Notes: generated by a model from the letters alone, not told the origin. A stretch of 16,616 nucleotides of DNA from Methanobacteriota archaeon (GCA_009936765.1 JAACDL010000113.1:1-16616); one strand, 5' to 3'; numbered from the stretch's first letter, positions 6,421-15,575 are shown. Numbers and translations: made by a program.

Positions 6421-9400
6421 ATGCTGGCTGCGCAAAGGTCATTTTTTATCCTTGTAGTGATGCTTCTGGCTCCTATGGCGGGGGCCGTTGATAATCAAGT
6501 AGTCATTGAAGTAGACTTACTTGAGGATGCTGCCAACAAATGGCATGCAATGGAACCTTTGGATACAATACAATCGCCTTTGAAAGACGTTGATTACGAA
6601 ATTCATACTTCTGCGGGAACCTTCGATCCATTAACAGAGGAAATGCCTAAGTCGAGATTGGATGATTCTAATGACTATCGAGAAACAGGCATGGCTATCG
6701 TGCAATTACACCATCACACAGGAGCCGCATTATACGATTTAGTCGAGCAGCATGACGTATTTGTATTGGATAATCTAGGTTCATCGACTTGGTTGGTCAG
6801 GTTATCTAATCCAAGTGACATATTCGCAATCCAAAGTGATGATTCTGTTCGTTGGACTGGTTCAATGATGCCGGGTTGGAGAGTTTCTTCCGATGTAGGA
6901 TCATCAACCGATTACATTGCAGCAATACCAGCCGCCGACCTGAACCCAATGGCACTAGATATTCTTACACTAGATTTGTTAAAGATGGGTGCTGATGAAG
7001 CATGGTGTGGCTTACATTTGTGTGAAATTAAAGGTTCAGTAAATTTGGAATCTCTCGCTCGTGATGGCCGTATCATCTGGTCAGAGACCGCTTATGAGAT
7101 GCGATTGACAAATGCCGTGGCGGGAGCAATTGTAGTAATTCCAGAGGTTGAAAACACTACACTAGGCCTAGATGGGTCTGGTGAAAAGATATCCTTCACC
7201 GATACAGGTATTGACCAAGATCATCCAGATATTGTCGGGAGAATTGCAGGTGTTTACACGCAATATGGCCTTGACCCAAGTCCTGCTGATTCAAACGGAG
7301 GCCATGGTACACACGTTGCTTTGACAATAGCGGGTGATGGCAGTGGCGATTCATCGACAACAGGTATCGCACCCGGTGCGTACATTGTTGCTTACGCTTT
7401 AGAGCATGATCCAACAGGAGTTTTCGGAAGAATAGGCTCAATTTATGATATGCTTAGTCATGCTGAACAAGAAGGTTCCAGAGTTGCAGTGAATGCTTGG
7501 GGATTGAATGGTAACTATGGCGCTTATACTGCTGATTCACGTTCTTTAGATGTGTTTGTACACGATAACCCTGATTTCTTACCTATATTTTCTGCAGGGG
7601 ACGACCCTAATCAGAATGCATCTAAGGTAATGGCTCCATCAACGGCCAAGAATGTACTTTCAATCGGTGCTTCAACCACCAGTCCAAGTGGCAGTGTTGC
7701 AAACTTTTCTGCAAATGGACCATCCTTGGATGGGCGTGTCAAGCCAGATTTGGTAGCTCCTGGAGTTTCCATTTGTTCAGGTAGAGCTGAAGAAGCAGCG
7801 ATTCCAGTAGGATTGAGTTGTGGTACTGGCACGCACTTGAATGGCAATGGCATGTACATGTCGCTCACAGGGTCTAGTCAAGCAACAGCAGTTGCTGGTG
7901 GTTCTGTTTCATTGATTCGCGAATTCATCCGTGAAGAAGTAGGTATCTCTACTCCTACAGCCTCCTTAATCAAGGCTGCAAGTATCAACGGTGCAATCGA
8001 CCTTGGAACGGCCGATATTCCTAATGCAGTAGAAGGATGGGGGCAAATCTCTGTGTCAAACACTGTTATTCCAAGTTACAATGGAAACGCATTAAACACA
8101 TTCCATGACAACTCCAGAATATTATCCGCTGGATTTTCCACCCTATACCAATTCGATATCGATCCTTCTTCAGGTATCGATATCACCATGGCGTGGACTG
8201 ATGTTGCAGGAAGTGCTAATTCCGCCCAGAATGAAGCCAGGTTAGTCAACGATTTGGATTTATTACTTACAGCGCCAGATGGTTCTGTATACAAGGGGAA
8301 CGTCATGCTAAATGGCTTTTCAATACCAAATGGTGTCCATGATGATTTAAACAACGTAGAGAGAATAAATATCGCTCCTTCGTCATCCTTGCCATCCGGG
8401 AAGTGGCAATTACGTGTGACTCATGGAGGTGGTCTGGACCAAGCATTCTCATTGATTTTAACCGGTGATGCAACTATTGATGAAAAGGCAGACTTAGTTC
8501 TATTCGACGGCTCAATATTCCCCTCTTCTGCCTCTCCTCTGGTTAACGATTTGATAACAATTAGAGTATCTTGGCTAAATCAGGGTACATTAGATGCCGG
8601 TAAATTCCGAGTTACTCTAGAGGACTTAACTACTGGAGATATGATATTTGACGGAAACCGTTCCTCTTTGAAAGCAGGAGTAATTGATTCACTAACGCTT
8701 TTCCATTCATTTACAACAACTGGCGATCATAACATGAGACTGACAGTTGATGTTGATTCTAGTATTTTAGAAGTAAATGATGAAATTAACGGTGCGAACA
8801 ACAACATCGAAGAGATGACAATATCCGTTGCAGCATTGGGTGTTCGACTAGTAACATTGGATAGTAGTGGTGCAGAAGATGAAAGTATGGTTAATCAGAC
8901 ATTGAACCCTGCTACGGCAGAAGGTTACACTTGGCCTGTGGTATTGAAACATGAAGGAACTGAAACACAATCTGTAAAATTACATTTATCTCAGGTACAA
9001 ATGCCAAATCCATTACGTGATGATATGCTATTACCAACTGAAGACACTTGGTCAAGAAACTCTGACCTTTCAGGACCATTTAGCCTGTCTGCAATGGGCG
9101 AGGCCAGTGATAAAATCTACTTGAATATCACAATGAATGATGATGATGCTGACCTTTCAGGTGCCACTGATAGATACGCAATGGCCGGAACTTATGTGAT
9201 GGATTTAACTGCTAAATATAGTAATAATCCATCTGTGAAGCATACAATTAGACTGCTTCTAGTAGTCGAGGAAGTAAAGGATGTTCAAGTTGCTCCAGCG
9301 GGTACAAGTGGGCTAGAAGCGATACCGGGTGGTAGCACCGCATTTTCTATATCGGTTAGAAACACTGGTAACTCACCGGCAGTTTACGATTTAGATTGTT

Positions 9401-11190
9401 ACAGCCAAAACCGTTGGCAAGTTCAACTAGGTCAATCTAATTCATCATCATACTCCTTCGAGCCACTCGACATTCTGGAATATCTTCCTATGCAAGTTCG
9501 ATTGTATGTGCCCCCTGTAGCAGATGGATTCCCACCTGCTGGAAGTACAGATTCAGTAACATGTTCAGTCACAAGCGAGACAGACATCTCTTTGAACATA
9601 AGTGAAACAGTAGTTCTTACTGTTAAGTCGCTTGAATCATTTGAGACTAATCTATTAGATGATATTGGAGTTGAAGTGGGCCCAGCTGCTTTCGCCACCA
9701 ACGTTAATGTGGATACGGGTGAGAGACTAAATCTAACTCTGGAAATAGAGAACACAGGGAATGCGCCATTGGACTTAGCAGTTCGTGTGAATCCCGAATT
9801 AACAACATGGACAATTCAAGTAACTCACGGCCTCCAAACTGAAAGCAGAGAGGTTGATGTAGCAATTCAACCTGGTCAATCTGCAGAGGTAAATTTCGAA
9901 ATTTTAGTATCACCTGTTGCAGTTCGTGATGATGAAAACCATTTGGTGATAAAGACTTCACAAGATCAGTCTAACTTTATCATCAACGAGACTACATTAA
10001 TTGTCAAGGATGAAATTGGGCTATCGATTACACAAGATGCTAATTTTTCAATGTCTACTCTTGTAAACGATGATTTCAATTTCAATACTCTAACTGTTCA
10101 AAATACCGGAAACTCAGGACTCAGCGTCGAATGGTCCAATTCATTACCACCTGATGGATGGAGTGTAGGATTCGCTGCCCCTCCTACATATTTGGAGCCT
10201 AGGCAGACAGTCGAAGTCCTTGTTGGCATAAAGGCGCCAATTAATCAGGATGCTACCTCAGATGCTCTCACACTCGGAATTTATGCAACAATTAGCAACG
10301 GGTTTGAGACTATGCAGGTTGCAGAGTCTTACCCCGTAGAAGTACTATCTAGTGGATTCTGTGCCATTGATTATGATTCTGAGTCTCGTTCTTTGCTAGG
10401 GATTGAGCGTGGAACAAGTACAATTCAAACTTTGAATATAACAAATATTGGTAATGCTCCTCTCGATACTGATTTATCGGTACTGTTGGAAGCAGATGAA
10501 TGGAGCTCAGATCTATCTGATAAGTCTGTTACAAGTTTGGGTGTTGGCGAGCAGAAAGAAATAGAAATCGAGGTGTCGACTAATGATGATACGGCTGCAG
10601 GAATTGAAGAGTTAACATTCAGTTGTGGTTCGAGCCAAGTTACATTTGAAATGAGTGTGAAGAATACACAGACGCAAGGTGGACTGTTTGGATTAGTTTC
10701 TCCAGTAGTTGCTTATTCCATAATCTCTGCATTGATACTAGTTGTTGCAATAGTGGCTAGGAGAATAAAGAAATCTGCACCGAAAGATCTCTCTGGAGAA
10801 GAATTAGTTTCTCCGGATGCTCATTCAATTCCAGATGATGGTATGAGAATGCAAGCAGTAATGGATTCAGTCGTGGGCCAAGAATCACTTGCAAGTGGTG
10901 GTGTGACAGCGGAAGAAATTGCTGATGCATTGGCCAAGTCAATACCAAGTCTACCGCCTCCAAGTGCTCCAATGATACCGACTGGCCGCCCTCCATCCTC
11001 TATTCCGGCCGGTCGACCACCGGTTGCAGTTCCAATGGGAAGACCTCCGGTTTCAGCTCCGGCTCCAGTCCCTGTTCCGCAGGTCCAAGTTGGTCCTCCA
11101 CTTCCACCTACTGGATTACCCCCTGGTTGGTCTATGGAGCAATGGCAACACTACGGCCATCAGTGGCTTGCCCAGCAAGGCCAACAGTGA
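6421..11190 (+). CDS. Membrane-anchored Kp43-like subtilase (S8) with CARDB/NEW3-type repeats and a proline-rich tail
   Basis: This is 1589 residues from ATG 6421; an in-frame TTG at 6403 is the alternative start. Residues 1-22 are a signal peptide. A prodomain-like region to about 235 is followed by an S8 domain with D261 (SFTDTGID), H295 (GGHGTHVA) and S486 (LTGSSQAT). The oxyanion Asn position reads SAGDD, so D394 replaces Asn. The stretches APSTAKNVLSIGAS and LDGRVKPDLVAPG match the Kp43 protease group, as does the following beta-sandwich (ARLVNDLDLLLTAPDG ... about 560-690). A CARDB-like domain surrounds residue 720, and four NEW3-type modules are marked by NTGN/NIGN at 981, 1111, 1228 and 1342. 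A transmembrane helix (about 1426-1447) is followed by RRIKK and a cytoplasmic tail with P-x-GRPP repeats. It probably acts as a cell-surface protease on extracellular protein. The gene is not obviously co-regulated with gap; adk starts 26 nt downstream. Confidence 0.92.
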   Translation: MLAAQRSFFILVVMLLAPMAGAVDNQVVIEVDLLEDAANKWHAMEPLDTIQSPLKDVDYEIHTSAGTFDPLTEEMPKSRLDDSNDYRETGMAIVQLHHHTGAALYDLVEQHDVFVLDNLGSSTWLVRLSNPSDIFAIQSDDSVRWTGSMMPGWRVSSDVGSSTDYIAAIPAADLNPMALDILTLDLLKMGADEAWCGLHLCEIKGSVNLESLARDGRIIWSETAYEMRLTNAVAGAIVVIPEVENTTLGLDGSGEKISFTDTGIDQDHPDIVGRIAGVYTQYGLDPSPADSNGGHGTHVALTIAGDGSGDSSTTGIAPGAYIVAYALEHDPTGVFGRIGSIYDMLSHAEQEGSRVAVNAWGLNGNYGAYTADSRSLDVFVHDNPDFLPIFSAGDDPNQNASKVMAPSTAKNVLSIGASTTSPSGSVANFSANGPSLDGRVKPDLVAPGVSICSGRAEEAAIPVGLSCGTGTHLNGNGMYMSLTGSSQATAVAGGSVSLIREFIREEVGISTPTASLIKAASINGAIDLGTADIPNAVEGWGQISVSNTVIPSYNGNALNTFHDNSRILSAGFSTLYQFDIDPSSGIDITMAWTDVAGSANSAQNEARLVNDLDLLLTAPDGSVYKGNVMLNGFSIPNGVHDDLNNVERINIAPSSSLPSGKWQLRVTHGGGLDQAFSLILTGDATIDEKADLVLFDGSIFPSSASPLVNDLITIRVSWLNQGTLDAGKFRVTLEDLTTGDMIFDGNRSSLKAGVIDSLTLFHSFTTTGDHNMRLTVDVDSSILEVNDEINGANNNIEEMTISVAALGVRLVTLDSSGAEDESMVNQTLNPATAEGYTWPVVLKHEGTETQSVKLHLSQVQMPNPLRDDMLLPTEDTWSRNSDLSGPFSLSAMGEASDKIYLNITMNDDDADLSGATDRYAMAGTYVMDLTAKYSNNPSVKHTIRLLLVVEEVKDVQVAPAGTSGLEAIPGGSTAFSISVRNTGNSPAVYDLDCYSQNRWQVQLGQSNSSSYSFEPLDILEYLPMQVRLYVPPVADGFPPAGSTDSVTCSVTSETDISLNISETVVLTVKSLESFETNLLDDIGVEVGPAAFATNVNVDTGERLNLTLEIENTGNAPLDLAVRVNPELTTWTIQVTHGLQTESREVDVAIQPGQSAEVNFEILVSPVAVRDDENHLVIKTSQDQSNFIINETTLIVKDEIGLSITQDANFSMSTLVNDDFNFNTLTVQNTGNSGLSVEWSNSLPPDGWSVGFAAPPTYLEPRQTVEVLVGIKAPINQDATSDALTLGIYATISNGFETMQVAESYPVEVLSSGFCAIDYDSESRSLLGIERGTSTIQTLNITNIGNAPLDTDLSVLLEADEWSSDLSDKSVTSLGVGEQKEIEIEVSTNDDTAAGIEELTFSCGSSQVTFEMSVKNTQTQGGLFGLVSPVVAYSIISALILVVAIVARRIKKSAPKDLSGEELVSPDAHSIPDDGMRMQAVMDSVVGQESLASGGVTAEEIADALAKSIPSLPPPSAPMIPTGRPPSSIPAGRPPVAVPMGRPPVSAPAPVPVPQVQVGPPLPPTGLPPGWSMEQWQHYGHQWLAQQGQQ
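10978..11049 (+). repeat. Three-copy P-x-GRPP repeat in the tail of the subtilase
   Basis: P-x-GRPP occurs three times with GRPP starting at 10984, 11011 and 11038, an exact 27-base (9-codon) period. The codons differ between copies (GGC CGC, GGT CGA, GGA AGA for Gly-Arg), so the repeat is kept as protein, not as a recent DNA duplication. It lies on the predicted cytoplasmic side. Confidence 0.75.
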
Positions 11191-11216
11191 AAACAGAAGC
11201 ACTCCACGCCGTTAAC

Positions 11217-11849
11217 ATGGAGAGCATAGTTTTGTTCGGTCCACCCGGTGCCGGGAAGGGAACTCAGGCTCAGAGGATAATGCAGTCTACTGGTTTACCT
11301 CAAGTTAGTACCGGTGACATGCTACGTGCATCTGTAGCAGCCGGTACAGAAACTGGAATGAAAGCTAAGAAGTTCATGGATGCAGGTCAACTTGTTCCAG
11401 ATGACGTTATTATTGCACTAATCCGTGATAGGATTCAGGATGCAGATGCATCAAATGGAGTTATGTTTGATGGTTTCCCAAGAACAATACCTCAGGCCGA
11501 AGCTCTTGCAGGCATCACTAATGTATCGCATGTAATTGCTATTGAAGTGCCAGATGAAAAGATTGTAGAGAGAATCTGTGGACGCTATACCTGTGGTAAT
11601 TGTGGCGCTGTATACCATGATACTTTCAATCCAACCAAGACAGAAGGAACTTGCAATTCATGCGGTTCATCCGATTTTAAAAGACGAGCTGATGACAATG
11701 CAGATACTGTAATGAGTCGACTGAGTGCTTACCATGAGCAAACCTCTCCTTTAGCAGATTGGTATGATTCAAAAGGAATATTCCACCGAATTGATGGTGA
11801 CAGAGCCATCGATGAGATCTCGACAGATATACTAATTGCGTTAGAGTGA
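11217..11849 (+). CDS. adk: Adenylate kinase with zinc-binding LID
   Basis: This is 210 residues long and catalyses ATP + AMP = 2 ADP in the cytosol. The frame opens at 11127, inside the subtilase gene, but the family start MESIVLFGPPGAGKGTQ fixes ATG 11217. Landmarks are the P-loop GPPGAGKGTQ (8-17), the AMP-site STGDMLR (31-37), FDGFPRT (84-90) and a long LID domain with four cysteines in the order C126-x2-C129 ... C146-x2-C149, which bind zinc in this family. The protein is of the long bacterial/eukaryal type and not the P-loop-variant AdkA of methanogens. It sits 26 nt after the subtilase and 9 nt before rnp4, so it probably leads or shares an RNA-processing operon. Confidence 0.97.
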   Translation: MESIVLFGPPGAGKGTQAQRIMQSTGLPQVSTGDMLRASVAAGTETGMKAKKFMDAGQLVPDDVIIALIRDRIQDADASNGVMFDGFPRTIPQAEALAGITNVSHVIAIEVPDEKIVERICGRYTCGNCGAVYHDTFNPTKTEGTCNSCGSSDFKRRADDNADTVMSRLSAYHEQTSPLADWYDSKGIFHRIDGDRAIDEISTDILIALE

Positions 11850-11858
11850 GCTGAAAGT

Positions 11859-12194
11859 ATGAGTCGCAGTAAGGTTAGGTCGAAGGCTAAACGCCAACGA
11901 AGGGAGAATGCTCTGGAAGCACAGTCCCACCTTTCATCGGTCATGTCCGACGTATCTATGCCAATGGTCGCTAGGAGGAATGCTGCCAAGCACCTAGTAA
12001 AGACCTCCTCTCGAAACAGATTACCACTTCCTATCGCTCAGCGTCACTGGATTTGCCGTGGATGCAAATCCATTTTGATACCGGGCGAGTCTGCTCGAAT
12101 AAGAATCCGTAATGGCCAGAGAATAACCACATGCCTTGAATGCAACCGTGTGAGAAGATTTGGCGGCGGGCCTAAATTCCACAGAGGGCGATAA
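11859..12194 (+). CDS. rnp4: RNase P protein component 4 (Rpp21/Rpr2 family)
   Basis: This is 111 residues long. The protein belongs to the archaeal/eukaryal RNase P holoenzyme, which removes 5' leaders from precursor tRNAs; it works with Rpp29 on the RNA's specificity domain. The N-terminal half is basic and helical (SRSKVRSKAKRQRRENALE, followed by an MVARRNAAKHLVKTS segment). The C-terminal half is a zinc ribbon with C66-x2-C69 (ICRGCKSILIPG) and C92-x2-C95 (TTCLECNRVRRFGGG). Both features and the length match the family. It lies 9 nt after adk and 1 nt before yhbY. The pairing of Rnp4 with a YhbY-type protein is familiar in archaeal genomes. Confidence 0.93.
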   Translation: MSRSKVRSKAKRQRRENALEAQSHLSSVMSDVSMPMVARRNAAKHLVKTSSRNRLPLPIAQRHWICRGCKSILIPGESARIRIRNGQRITTCLECNRVRRFGGGPKFHRGR

Positions 12195-12195
12195 T

Positions 12196-12462
12196 ATGAC
12201 AAATATACCATCTAGTATCAAACGTCAAGCCATGGATCGTGATTTTCAACCTAGCGTGCGTATCGGTAAGACGGGCGTAACTGAGAATATTATCGATGAA
12301 ATAATCGGTCAACTGAAGAAGAGAAAGTTAGTCAAAATCAAAATCAATAAGGGCATCTATGAGCGTGAAGATAGAGCATTGGTTTGGCAACATTTAGCCG
12401 AATCAACATCTTCAGTGCTAGTCCTAGCAAGGGGTAATGTCGGCGTATTGTGGTCGAATTAG
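12196..12462 (+). CDS. YhbY-type (CRM domain) RNA-binding protein
   Basis: This is 88 residues long and consists of a single CRM/YhbY domain. Landmarks are VRIGKTGVTENIIDEI (21-36, the conserved G-K-x-G turn and helix), LKKRKLVKIKI, and the final strand LVLARGNVGVLW. Bacterial YhbY associates with the large ribosomal subunit precursor; archaeal members are thought to act in ribosome assembly or RNA processing. The frame opens at 12160 inside rnp4, but ATG 12196 lies one base after the rnp4 stop, is preceded by GAGGG (12184-12188) and fits the family length. Co-translation with rnp4 is likely. Confidence 0.93.
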   Translation: MTNIPSSIKRQAMDRDFQPSVRIGKTGVTENIIDEIIGQLKKRKLVKIKINKGIYEREDRALVWQHLAESTSSVLVLARGNVGVLWSN

Positions 12463-12478
12463 GGACCCAATGCTCATA

Positions 12479-12482
12479 GAGG
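12479..12482 (+). promoter_or_regulatory. Shine-Dalgarno site supporting a GTG start
   Basis: GAGG lies 8 nt before GTG 12491. It favours the GTG over the in-frame ATG at 12503 as the start of the transporter gene. Confidence 0.55.
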
Positions 12483-12490
12483 CGTGATTA

Positions 12491-14170
12491 GTGGCAGCCC
12501 ACATGCGTGCTAACCACATACTCAATCGCCATCCATCTCAGTGGATTGCATTACTGGCTCTTGTTGTGGCCGGAATGATGTCTTTTATCACTTCATCAAA
12601 CGCTGGTGGCGGGGCAGCAGTCGATATTGGAATCACTCTAAAAGAGGGCTTAGGAAATGAACCCGTTTGGGTAGGTTTGGGAATTTTAATTTTCGTTTAT
12701 GCAATGATTATCACCGAAGTAGTTCATCGAACTTTGGCGGCAGCAGTTGGAGGTTTAGCTGCAATATTTGCTCTTAACCATTACAAAGTTGGAGGTGCTC
12801 TTACTCTTGCTGAGACAACCACTCTAATCGAGTGGGAAACGATAGGTTTACTTCTGGGTATGATGGTGATGGTCGGTATAATTTCTCACACTGGTGTATT
12901 CGAATGGTTTGCGGTTCAGGCTTACAAAAAAAGTAATGGCAATGTTTGGACTTTAGTTGTGATTTTATGTTCCGTTACAGCAGTACTTTCAGCATTTTTA
13001 GACAATGTTACAACTATGCTTTTACTGACCCCTGTCACCATCCAATTAGCAAGAGTGCTAGATTTGAACCCTATTCCACTTTTAATTTCTGAAGTATTGT
13101 TTTCTAACATTGGTGGTGCTGCTACAATGATTGGCGACCCTCCTAATATCATCATAGGTTCCATGATGAGTGAAAGTGCCATCGAAAAAGCAGGATATTC
13201 TAATTTAGCCAGTGACGGTGTTGCGTTCAATGATTTCATAATAGAATTAGCACCTGGTATTTTGTTGACAATAGTCCCAACCTTCATGATGCTAAAATGG
13301 ATGTATGCTGAAGAGTTCTCTGGAGAAAGAATTCGTGATGTTGAAGAATTGGAAGCCAAGTACGGTGTTAAGGATGCAAAGATGCTCAAAGCATCTGGTA
13401 CAATTCTTGGTCTGGTGATACTTGGTTTCTTCTTGAACCCAATATTGCATATTCCAGTTTCATGGGTTGCTCTAATTGGAGCGGTAGTAATGCTGCTTGT
13501 CACGGAACGCCATCACCTTGAGGAGCCACTGGAAAAGGTAGAGTGGACTACTCTCATATTCTTCGCAGGATTGTTCGTTTTGATTCATTCATTGCAACAT
13601 TTAGGAGTTATTTCATGGATTGGAGATCAAGTTGAATCCGCAATTAGTTACTTCTCAGCAGAATACCAATTTGTAGCAGCGTTGGTTATCATCCTCTGGG
13701 TTAGCGCAATCGCTTCTGCATTTATTGACAACATTCCGTATACAATTACAATGATTCCAGTTGTATTACAAATCTCAGATTCGTTAGGATTAGATTTAGG
13801 GCCTCTGATTTGGGCGCTTGCATTTGGTGCATGCTTGGGTGGAAATGGTACTCTAATCGGAGCTTCTGCCAATGTCGTTACGGCGGGAATGAGCGAGGAG
13901 GCAGGATATCCAATCTCGTTTAATGAGTTCTTCAGAGCCGGTTTCCCTGTAATGCTAATGACAGTCACAATCATCACAGGATATATTGTAATGGTTTACT
14001 GGGTTGCAGAGGCATGGAAGTGGATCTTCCTAGCAATTGCTCTTCTGGGCATTGTTTGGCAATATTACAATGGCAAGAGCAAGGGTAAGAATTGGGCTGA
14101 AGCCTTGGTTGATTCGGAGTCTATCCTGAAAATGATACCAGAATCTCTTTCTAAGGAACAAGAAGAGTGA
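12491..14170 (+). CDS. P-protein/ArsB-NhaD-type ion transporter
   Basis: This is 559 residues from GTG 12491 and is an integral membrane protein with about twelve hydrophobic segments. It belongs to the ion transporter superfamily of ArsB, NhaD and the melanosomal P protein (OCA2). The two halves carry matching motifs, as expected for an inverted repeat: SAFLDNVTTMLLLTPV with D171-N172, and SAFIDNIPYTITMIPV with D413-N414. Each is followed by a Gly-rich re-entrant loop, NIGGAATMIGDPPNIIIGS (GDPPN at 215-219) and GGNGTLIGASANVV. The first half is especially close to P-protein-type permeases. The likely role is sodium/proton exchange or anion export; the substrate cannot be read from sequence. 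It follows yhbY by 28 nt. Nothing nearby suggests arsenic resistance. Confidence 0.9.
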   Translation: MAAHMRANHILNRHPSQWIALLALVVAGMMSFITSSNAGGGAAVDIGITLKEGLGNEPVWVGLGILIFVYAMIITEVVHRTLAAAVGGLAAIFALNHYKVGGALTLAETTTLIEWETIGLLLGMMVMVGIISHTGVFEWFAVQAYKKSNGNVWTLVVILCSVTAVLSAFLDNVTTMLLLTPVTIQLARVLDLNPIPLLISEVLFSNIGGAATMIGDPPNIIIGSMMSESAIEKAGYSNLASDGVAFNDFIIELAPGILLTIVPTFMMLKWMYAEEFSGERIRDVEELEAKYGVKDAKMLKASGTILGLVILGFFLNPILHIPVSWVALIGAVVMLLVTERHHLEEPLEKVEWTTLIFFAGLFVLIHSLQHLGVISWIGDQVESAISYFSAEYQFVAALVIILWVSAIASAFIDNIPYTITMIPVVLQISDSLGLDLGPLIWALAFGACLGGNGTLIGASANVVTAGMSEEAGYPISFNEFFRAGFPVMLMTVTIITGYIVMVYWVAEAWKWIFLAIALLGIVWQYYNGKSKGKNWAEALVDSESILKMIPESLSKEQEE

Positions 14171-14234
14171 TTCGTGCTCAGATTTGCGGTGTGTTCAAAG
14201 GTTGAGAGCACTCGTGGCGTATTAGGCCGATAAC

Positions 14235-15575
14235 ATGCAAGAGTGCAGAGTCTGCGGATTACTATTCCTAGGAGGGGGGGCTTGTCCTTCCTGTGGCTCT
14301 CAAGTTGCTATTGATATATCGATAGATGATGTTGTTATGGATGATGATTCTATACCTGGGTTAGATGATGTGGTCGATGCCATCGGTTCCACTGATGATG
14401 AAGCTGATTCAGCAGAGGTTTTACCGTTTGGAATGGGTGCTAAAGCAGAGGTCTTAGACTCCTCACTACCATTCGGAGTGGGTTCTTTTACCGAAGGTGC
14501 CGAAGATATGGCAATTCCATCATCAGACTTAGACTCGGATGATGATAATGAAGATGAAGTCACGTCAGAACCAGAAGGATATCCCATTCACATTGAGGAA
14601 ACTGAAGAGGGGATTGAAATGACCGAAGAACCCGATGTCATTTACGAAAACGAAATGCCCTCCGTGGACTACTCTTCTCCATCATTTGAGGAATTAGCAT
14701 CAATCTCCTCTCCTCAAATTCCAGAGCCTGAGAATTTGCCTCTGCCTGAATTAGAACAAACACCAGAAGTCTTCCGCTTGACAGCAGATGAGCCTTTGGA
14801 GGAAATCACCACTGGTGCTACACCAATAGCCACAATTAGCGTCGAGGCGACTCCAGACGTAATTTCTGACGAGGTCCCAGATATGTGGCGTATAGACGCA
14901 GCAGCGGTCGACTTAGATGAGATATATTCACAGGAAGAGCAAGTCATAGAGGTCTCATTTGATGATGACTTGGGTAGTGGTGATGTTGAAGTCACATTTG
15001 ATGAATTCCATCACGCTGCAGTTGAAGATTCAATGGCATCTGATGACGATGCACCAGAGCTCCACCCTGCTCGAGCATTGGCAACAGATGCCCAAGGGCA
15101 ACCAGAAGTCGCTCAGATGGTCAATTCTGCCTTTAGCCACATGGGTAACTCGGCTTGGATTGAAGCCGCACAAGTACTCTCTTCAGCATCATCCATGCGT
15201 CAAAACGACCCTTCCATTCTCAACAATTTAGGGTTGGCATTACTACAATCGGCACTGGAGATGGATTCTGCCGGTGATCCAATGTCATCCTCGCAGTATG
15301 AGGCAGCAATTATGGCACTTCGCCAAGGTGCAAAGGTTGAACCTGATAACAATACTTTATTGCTCAATTTAGGCCATGCTCTGTTGGTAAGCGGTAGGGC
15401 TGAAAAAGCTCTTGGAGTAATCAATGTAGTTCGTAGTCGAGACTCTTCAAATATTGAAATTGAAAATGCATTAGGGGCGTGTTTAATCCAACTTGGAAGG
15501 GAAGAAGAAGCCATGCCAATTCTAACACCTTTTGCAAATGACCGAATAGTGTCCGCCAATATCGCATTGATTTAG
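14235..15575 (+). CDS. Zinc-ribbon, acidic linker and TPR protein of unknown function
   Basis: This is 446 residues, with ATG 14235 beginning the zinc ribbon C4-x2-C7-x9-C17-x2-C20. Residues about 25-285 are very acidic and low in complexity, probably disordered, and contain LPFGMG (63-68) and LPFGVG (78-83), 15 residues apart. Residues about 290-446 are helical with tetratricopeptide repeats, e.g. PSILNNLGLALLQ, NTLLLNLGHALLVSGRAEKAL and IENALGACLIQLGREEEAM. There is no signal peptide, so it should be cytosolic. TPRs bind proteins and zinc ribbons bind nucleic acid or protein, so an adaptor role is plausible, but no partner is evident. It starts 64 nt after the transporter gene and is the last gene before the rRNA promoter. 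Confidence 0.85.
   Translation: MQECRVCGLLFLGGGACPSCGSQVAIDISIDDVVMDDDSIPGLDDVVDAIGSTDDEADSAEVLPFGMGAKAEVLDSSLPFGVGSFTEGAEDMAIPSSDLDSDDDNEDEVTSEPEGYPIHIEETEEGIEMTEEPDVIYENEMPSVDYSSPSFEELASISSPQIPEPENLPLPELEQTPEVFRLTADEPLEEITTGATPIATISVEATPDVISDEVPDMWRIDAAAVDLDEIYSQEEQVIEVSFDDDLGSGDVEVTFDEFHHAAVEDSMASDDDAPELHPARALATDAQGQPEVAQMVNSAFSHMGNSAWIEAAQVLSSASSMRQNDPSILNNLGLALLQSALEMDSAGDPMSSSQYEAAIMALRQGAKVEPDNNTLLLNLGHALLVSGRAEKALGVINVVRSRDSSNIEIENALGACLIQLGREEEAMPILTPFANDRIVSANIALI

Noticed and set aside
12922..13503. A long minus-strand frame of 193 codons opposite the transporter gene
   Set aside because: The plus-strand frame is a clear transporter with conserved motifs; the antisense frame has no recognisable features.
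14174..14211. GTGCTC and GAGCAC pair across the gap between the transporter and TPR genes
   Set aside because: Six bases with a 26-base loop is too weak to call a terminator or operator.
14274..14280. A run of seven G near the start of the TPR protein gene, a possible slippage site
   Set aside because: It encodes Gly-Gly-Gly in frame within the zinc ribbon, with cysteines correctly spaced on both sides. Nothing shows phase variation; it would matter only if reads vary in length.
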